DNA from: Luidia sarsii | Lineage: Eukaryota; Echinodermata; Asteroidea; Paxillosida; Luidiidae | DNA length: 64,000 bases | NCBI GenBank assembly: GCA_949987565.1 | Contig: OX465114.1 | Span: forward strand, 9,492,564 to 9,556,563 | Reading direction: 5' to 3' | Shown: piece after piece, positions 60,488 through 64,000 of the stretch | Layout of the letters: each line of letters begins with the position of its first letter | Position numbering within the stretch: position 1 is the stretch's first letter | The notes under the pieces: generated by a model | What the model was told of the DNA's origin: nothing | What the model saw: the letters and a program-made list of their open reading frames with translations, nothing else | Databases searched by the model: none | Translations under genes and position numbers: made by a program

Positions 60488-60569
60488 TTACTTGTCTGTT
60501 GCCACAGCGACGGGATTGTCCTTGGGTGGTGCTGATATCTTTGCACAAGGCGCTGACTCGGAAGAACCA
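60488..60569 (-). CDS. MPC1: MPC1 last exon
   Basis: The acceptor is CTCTTCTAG. It codes [20 protein letters not shown] and VAVATDK, then TAA. The low-complexity tail is normal for the variable MPC1 C-terminus. Confidence 0.85.
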
Positions 60570-61655
60570 CTAGAAGAGATTTTATGAAAATGTTTTTCAC
60601 TTACATGTATCACTTTGTTTTTACACACAAACCTAGCATAAAAGTGATTGACTTCCAGCAAAAGCTGATTTACCGAACTGTGAGAGGTGACTAGTTAGAA
60701 GCAACACATGCACCTCTATCCCTACCAGTGGTAGACTGCCAGGCAAGGCAGACAACATAGCACTGGGAGGGGTGACTAGTCTAAAGCAAGGCATGAGCCT
60801 TCATCCCTATTGGTGGTAGGCTACCAGCCAAGGCTGACAAATAGGGGGTGACTAGTCTGAAGCAAGGCATGAGCCTCCATCCCTATTGGTGGTAGGCTAC
60901 CAGCCAAGGCTGACAAATAGGGGGTGACTAGTCTAAAGCAAGGCATGAGCCTCCATCCCTATTGGTGGTAGGCTACCAGCCAAGGCTGACAAATAGGGGG
61001 TGACTAGTCTAAAGCAAGGCATGAGCCTCCATCCCTATTGGTGGTAGGCTACCAGCCAAGGCTGACAAATAGGGGGTGACTAGTCTAAAGCAAGGCATGA
61101 GCCTCCATCCCTATTGGTGGTAGGCTACCAGCCAAGGCTGACAAATAGGGGGTGACTAGTCTAAAGCAAGGCATAAGCCTCCATCCAGGCTACCAGTCAA
61201 GGCTGACAAATAGAAATGGGAGGGGTGACTAGTCTGAAGCAAGGCATAAGCCCCCATCCCTACTGGTGGTAGACTGCCAGCAAAGGCTGACAGATGGGAG
61301 GGTATCTAGTCTAAAATAAGCCGTAAGCATCCATCCTTATCGGTAGCAAACCAATAGACCATATTCTATGTGTAAGGTCTAGAATCTGATACTAAGACCT
61401 AATAATCCAATACACAAACTGTCAGTGAGTGGGATTCGAACCATGGTCTTGGTGCCAAGGGGCCCAGGGGCATTGACTCTCATCCCTCGGCTAAAACGGT
61501 CCACGGTCCGCAGACTTACTAGTTGTATCTGAACCACCTGCTTAGCTGACCGATCTGGGCGCACTCGTTGGTGAAGTGGCAGGCAAAGAGGAGGGAGTTA
61601 CGGGGCTTGACCATCCAGGCGAACCTCATGAACAGGGCAGAGTAGATGCACAGGG
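60488..61655 (-). CDS. MPC1: Mitochondrial pyruvate carrier MPC1, 3' part (two exons)
   Basis: Exons 61655-61520 and 60569-60488; 5' exons lie beyond the window. MPC1 and MPC2 form the heterodimer that imports pyruvate across the inner mitochondrial membrane. The first exon codes [20 protein letters not shown] and [20 protein letters not shown], matching MPC1 ([30 protein letters not shown] in vertebrates) and clearly not MPC2. It covers the second membrane helix and part of the third. The second exon completes a split Tyr (TA|T) to give [13 protein letters not shown], as insect MPC1 ends in HYNYGSKE, then a 20-residue Pro/Ala/Lys tail and TAA. Both introns are GT-AG (donor GTAAGT). Confidence 0.92.
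60690..61325. repeat. 76-bp minisatellite in the last MPC1 intron
   Basis: About eight units containing GGTGACTAGTCTAAAGCAAG, CATGAGCCTCCATCCCTATT, GGTGGTAGGCTACCAGCC and AAGGCTGACAAATAGG. The central units are near identical and the outer ones diverged. Confidence 0.9.
61430..61500 (-). mobile_element. tRNA-like fragment
   Basis: On the minus strand, GAGGGATGAGAGTCAATGCC and CCATGGTTCGAATCCCAC resemble A- and B-box ends of a decayed tRNA-like unit. It lies in the MPC1 intron, 20 bp from the donor. Confidence 0.4.
61520..61655 (-). CDS. MPC1: MPC1 internal exon
   Basis: The acceptor is CTTCCCCACAG and the donor is GTAAGT. Two bases complete a codon from the upstream exon outside the window. 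It holds the [18 protein letters not shown] core of the carrier family. Confidence 0.93.
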
Positions 61656-61670
61656 CTGTGGGGAAGAAGG

Positions 61671-64000
61671 GTCATCAGACAGGGTCATCACACACAAACC
61701 CTCTGTCTACCAAGTGCTTACATCAGATGACTGAATGCAATTGGTAGACAGAGTCATCACACAGGTGACTGAATGCAATTGGTAGACAGGGTCATCACAC
61801 ACAAACCCTCTGTCTACCAAGTGCTTACATCAGATGACTGAATGCAATTGGTAGACAGAGACATCACACACAAACCCTCTGCCTGCCTAGTGTCTACATC
61901 AGGTGACTGAATGCAATTGGTAGACAGAGTCATCACACACCAACCCTCTGTCTACCAAGTGCCTACATCAGGTGACTGGATGCAATTGGTAGACAGGGTC
62001 ATCACACACAAACCTTCTGTCTACCAAGTGCCTACATCAGGTGACTGGATGCAATTGGTAGACAGGGTCATCACACACAAACCCTCTGTCTACCAAGTGC
62101 CTACATCAGATGACTGAATGCAATTGGTAGACAGAGTCATCACACACAAACCCTCTGCCTGCCTAGTGCCTACATCAGGTGACTGAATGCAATTGGTACA
62201 CAGGGTCATCACACACAAACCCTCTGTCTACCTAGTGCCTACATCAGGTGACTGAATGCAATTGGTAGACAGGGTCATCACACACAAACCTTCTGTCTAC
62301 CAAGTGCCTACATCAGGTGACTGAATGCAATTGGTAGACAGGGTCATCACACACAAACCTTCTGTCTACCAAGTGCCTACATCAGGTGACTGAATGCAAT
62401 TGGTAGACAGGGTCATCACACACAAACCTTCTGTCTACCAAGTGCCTACATCAGGTGACTGAATGCAATTGGTACACAGAGTCATCACACACAAACCCTC
62501 TGTCTACCAAGTGCCTACATCAGGTGACTGAATGCAATTGGTAGACAGGGTCATCACACACACAAACCCTCTGTCTACCTAGTGCCTACATCAGGTGACT
62601 GAATGCAATTGGTAGACAGGGTCATCACACACAAACCCTCTGTCTACCAAGTGCCTACATCAGGTGACTGAATGCAATTGGTAGACAGAGTCATCACACA
62701 CAAACCCTCTGTCTGCCAAGTGCCTACATCAGGTGACTGGATGCAATTGGTAGACAGGGTCATCACACACAAACCCTCTGTCTACCAAGTGCCTACATCA
62801 GGTGACTGGATGTAATTGGTAGACAGGGTCATCACACACAAACCTTCTGTCTACCAAGTGCCTACATCAGGTGACTGAATGCAATTGGTAGACAGGGTCA
62901 TCACACACAAACCCTCTGTCTACCAAGTGCCTACATCAGGTGACTGAATACAATTGGTAGACAGGGTCATCACACACAAACCCTCTGTCTACCTAGTGCC
63001 TACATCAGGTGACTGAATGCAATTGGTAGACAGGGTCATCACACACAAACCCTCTGTCTACCAAGTGCTTACATCAGATGACTGAATGCAATTGGTAGAC
63101 AGAGTCATCACACACAAACCCTCTGCCTGCCTAGTGCCTACATCAGGTGACTGAATGCAATTGGTACACAGGGTCATCACACACAAACCCTCTGTCTACC
63201 AAGTGCCTACATCAGGTGACTGGATGCAATTGGTAGACAGGGTCATCACACACAAACCTTCTGTCTACCAAGTGCCTACATCAGGTGACTGAATGCAATT
63301 GGTAGACAGGGTCATCACACACAAACCCTCTGTCTACCAAGTGCCTACATCAGGTGACTGAATGCAATTGGTAGACAGAGTCATCACACACAAACCATCT
63401 GCCTGCCTAGTGCCTACATCAGGTGACTGAATGCAATTGGTACACAGGGTCATCACACACAAACCCTCTGTCTACCAAGTGCCTACATCAGGTGACTGAA
63501 TGCAATCGGTAGACAGAGACATCACACACAAACCCTCTGCCTGCCAAGTGCTTACATCAGATGACTGAATGCAATTGGTAGACAGAGTCATCACACACAA
63601 ACCCTCTGCCTGCCTAGTGCCTACATCAGGTGACTGAATGCAATTGGTACACAGGGTCATCACACACAAACCCTCTGTCTACCAAGTGCCTACATCAGGT
63701 GACTGGATGCAATTGGTAGACAGGGTCATCACACACAAACCTTCTGTCTACCAAGTGCCTACATCAGGTGACTGAATGCAATCGGTAGACAGAGACATCA
63801 CACACAAACCCTCTGCCTGCCTAGTGCCTACATCAGGTGACTGAATGCAATTGGTAGACAGGGTCATCACACACAAACCCTCTGCCTGCCTAGTGCCTAC
63901 ATCAGGGGACTGAATGCAATTGGTAGACAGTGTCATCACACACAAACCCTCTGTCTACCAAGTGCCTACATCAGGTGACTGAATGCAATTGGTAGCCAGG
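61671..64000. repeat. 69-bp hairpin-unit satellite in an MPC1 intron, runs off the window
   Basis: About 33 units of GACTGAATGCAATTGGTAGA, CAGGGTCATCACACACAAAC, CCTCTGTCTACCAAGTGCCT, ACATCAGGT. Each unit has the inverted pair TTGGTAGACAG / CTGTCTACCAA. 69 is divisible by three, so frames stay open across units. The first unit begins 16 bp beyond the MPC1 exon acceptor. Confidence 0.95.

Noticed and set aside
61520..61655. MPC2 instead of MPC1
   Set aside because: MPC2 has FIWSRYSLVIIPKNW. Here [19 protein letters not shown] is the MPC1 pattern.
61911..63945. 23-residue repeat peptides on both strands
   Set aside because: The 69-bp satellite unit is divisible by three, so frames stay open by arithmetic. 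There is no start context or codon bias.
61671..64000. CRISPR-like array
   Set aside because: The units are contiguous near-identical repeats with no unique spacers, in an intron of an animal gene.
1..64000. A bacterial-type operon, defence system or prophage
   Set aside because: All supported genes are spliced animal genes with GT-AG introns, and there are no Shine-Dalgarno-led tandem frames.

Overview
This is about 64 kb of nuclear DNA from an animal, most likely a marine invertebrate deuterostome (echinoderm or hemichordate; a cephalochordate is not excluded). The basis is spliced genes with GT-AG introns, a mitochondrial creatine kinase, a NOX2-type NADPH oxidase, a tailless/TLX nuclear receptor, and a dense load of tRNA-derived SINEs and short palindromic elements. 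The taxonomic call is inference; no species marker is present.

Four genes are supported. (1) NR2E1/tailless, plus strand, seven coding exons from 8359 to 22680, 411 aa, complete. (2) Mitochondrial creatine kinase, plus strand, eight coding exons from 28286 to 35890, 414 aa, complete. (3) NOX2/gp91phox-type NADPH oxidase, minus strand, thirteen coding exons from 56097 down to 38295, 584 aa, complete. (4) The 3' part of mitochondrial pyruvate carrier MPC1, minus strand, two exons at 61655-61520 and 60569-60488; its 5' exons lie beyond the right edge. All exon junctions keep frame, which is the main support for the models. The creatine kinase and NOX genes converge; NOX and MPC1 are in tandem.

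Layout: 1-7 kb is repeat-rich and has no gene I can support (degenerate telomere-like repeats, a 670-bp pyrimidine tract, a 1-kb minisatellite). 7-22.7 kb is NR2E1 with a 28-nt first coding segment and an 8.7-kb first intron. 22.7-28 kb is intergenic with a gag-like relic and a 279-bp inverted-repeat element that ends 40 bp before the creatine kinase start codon. 28.3-35.9 kb is creatine kinase. 38.2-56.1 kb is NOX, its introns full of MITE-like elements, SINEs and minisatellites. 56.1-60.5 kb is intergenic. 60.5-64 kb is the MPC1 tail, with a 76-bp and a 69-bp tandem array in its introns.

The genes do not form a pathway unit. Creatine kinase and MPC1 both act in mitochondria, NOX makes superoxide at membranes, and NR2E1 is a transcription factor. 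The most interesting material is non-coding: a family of hairpin-headed retroposon-like elements with 13-14 bp target-site duplications, a minisatellite that grew inside one of them, an inverted-repeat element carrying paired NRF1-type and octamer motifs at the creatine kinase promoter, and tandem arrays that repeatedly start within tens of bases of splice sites.
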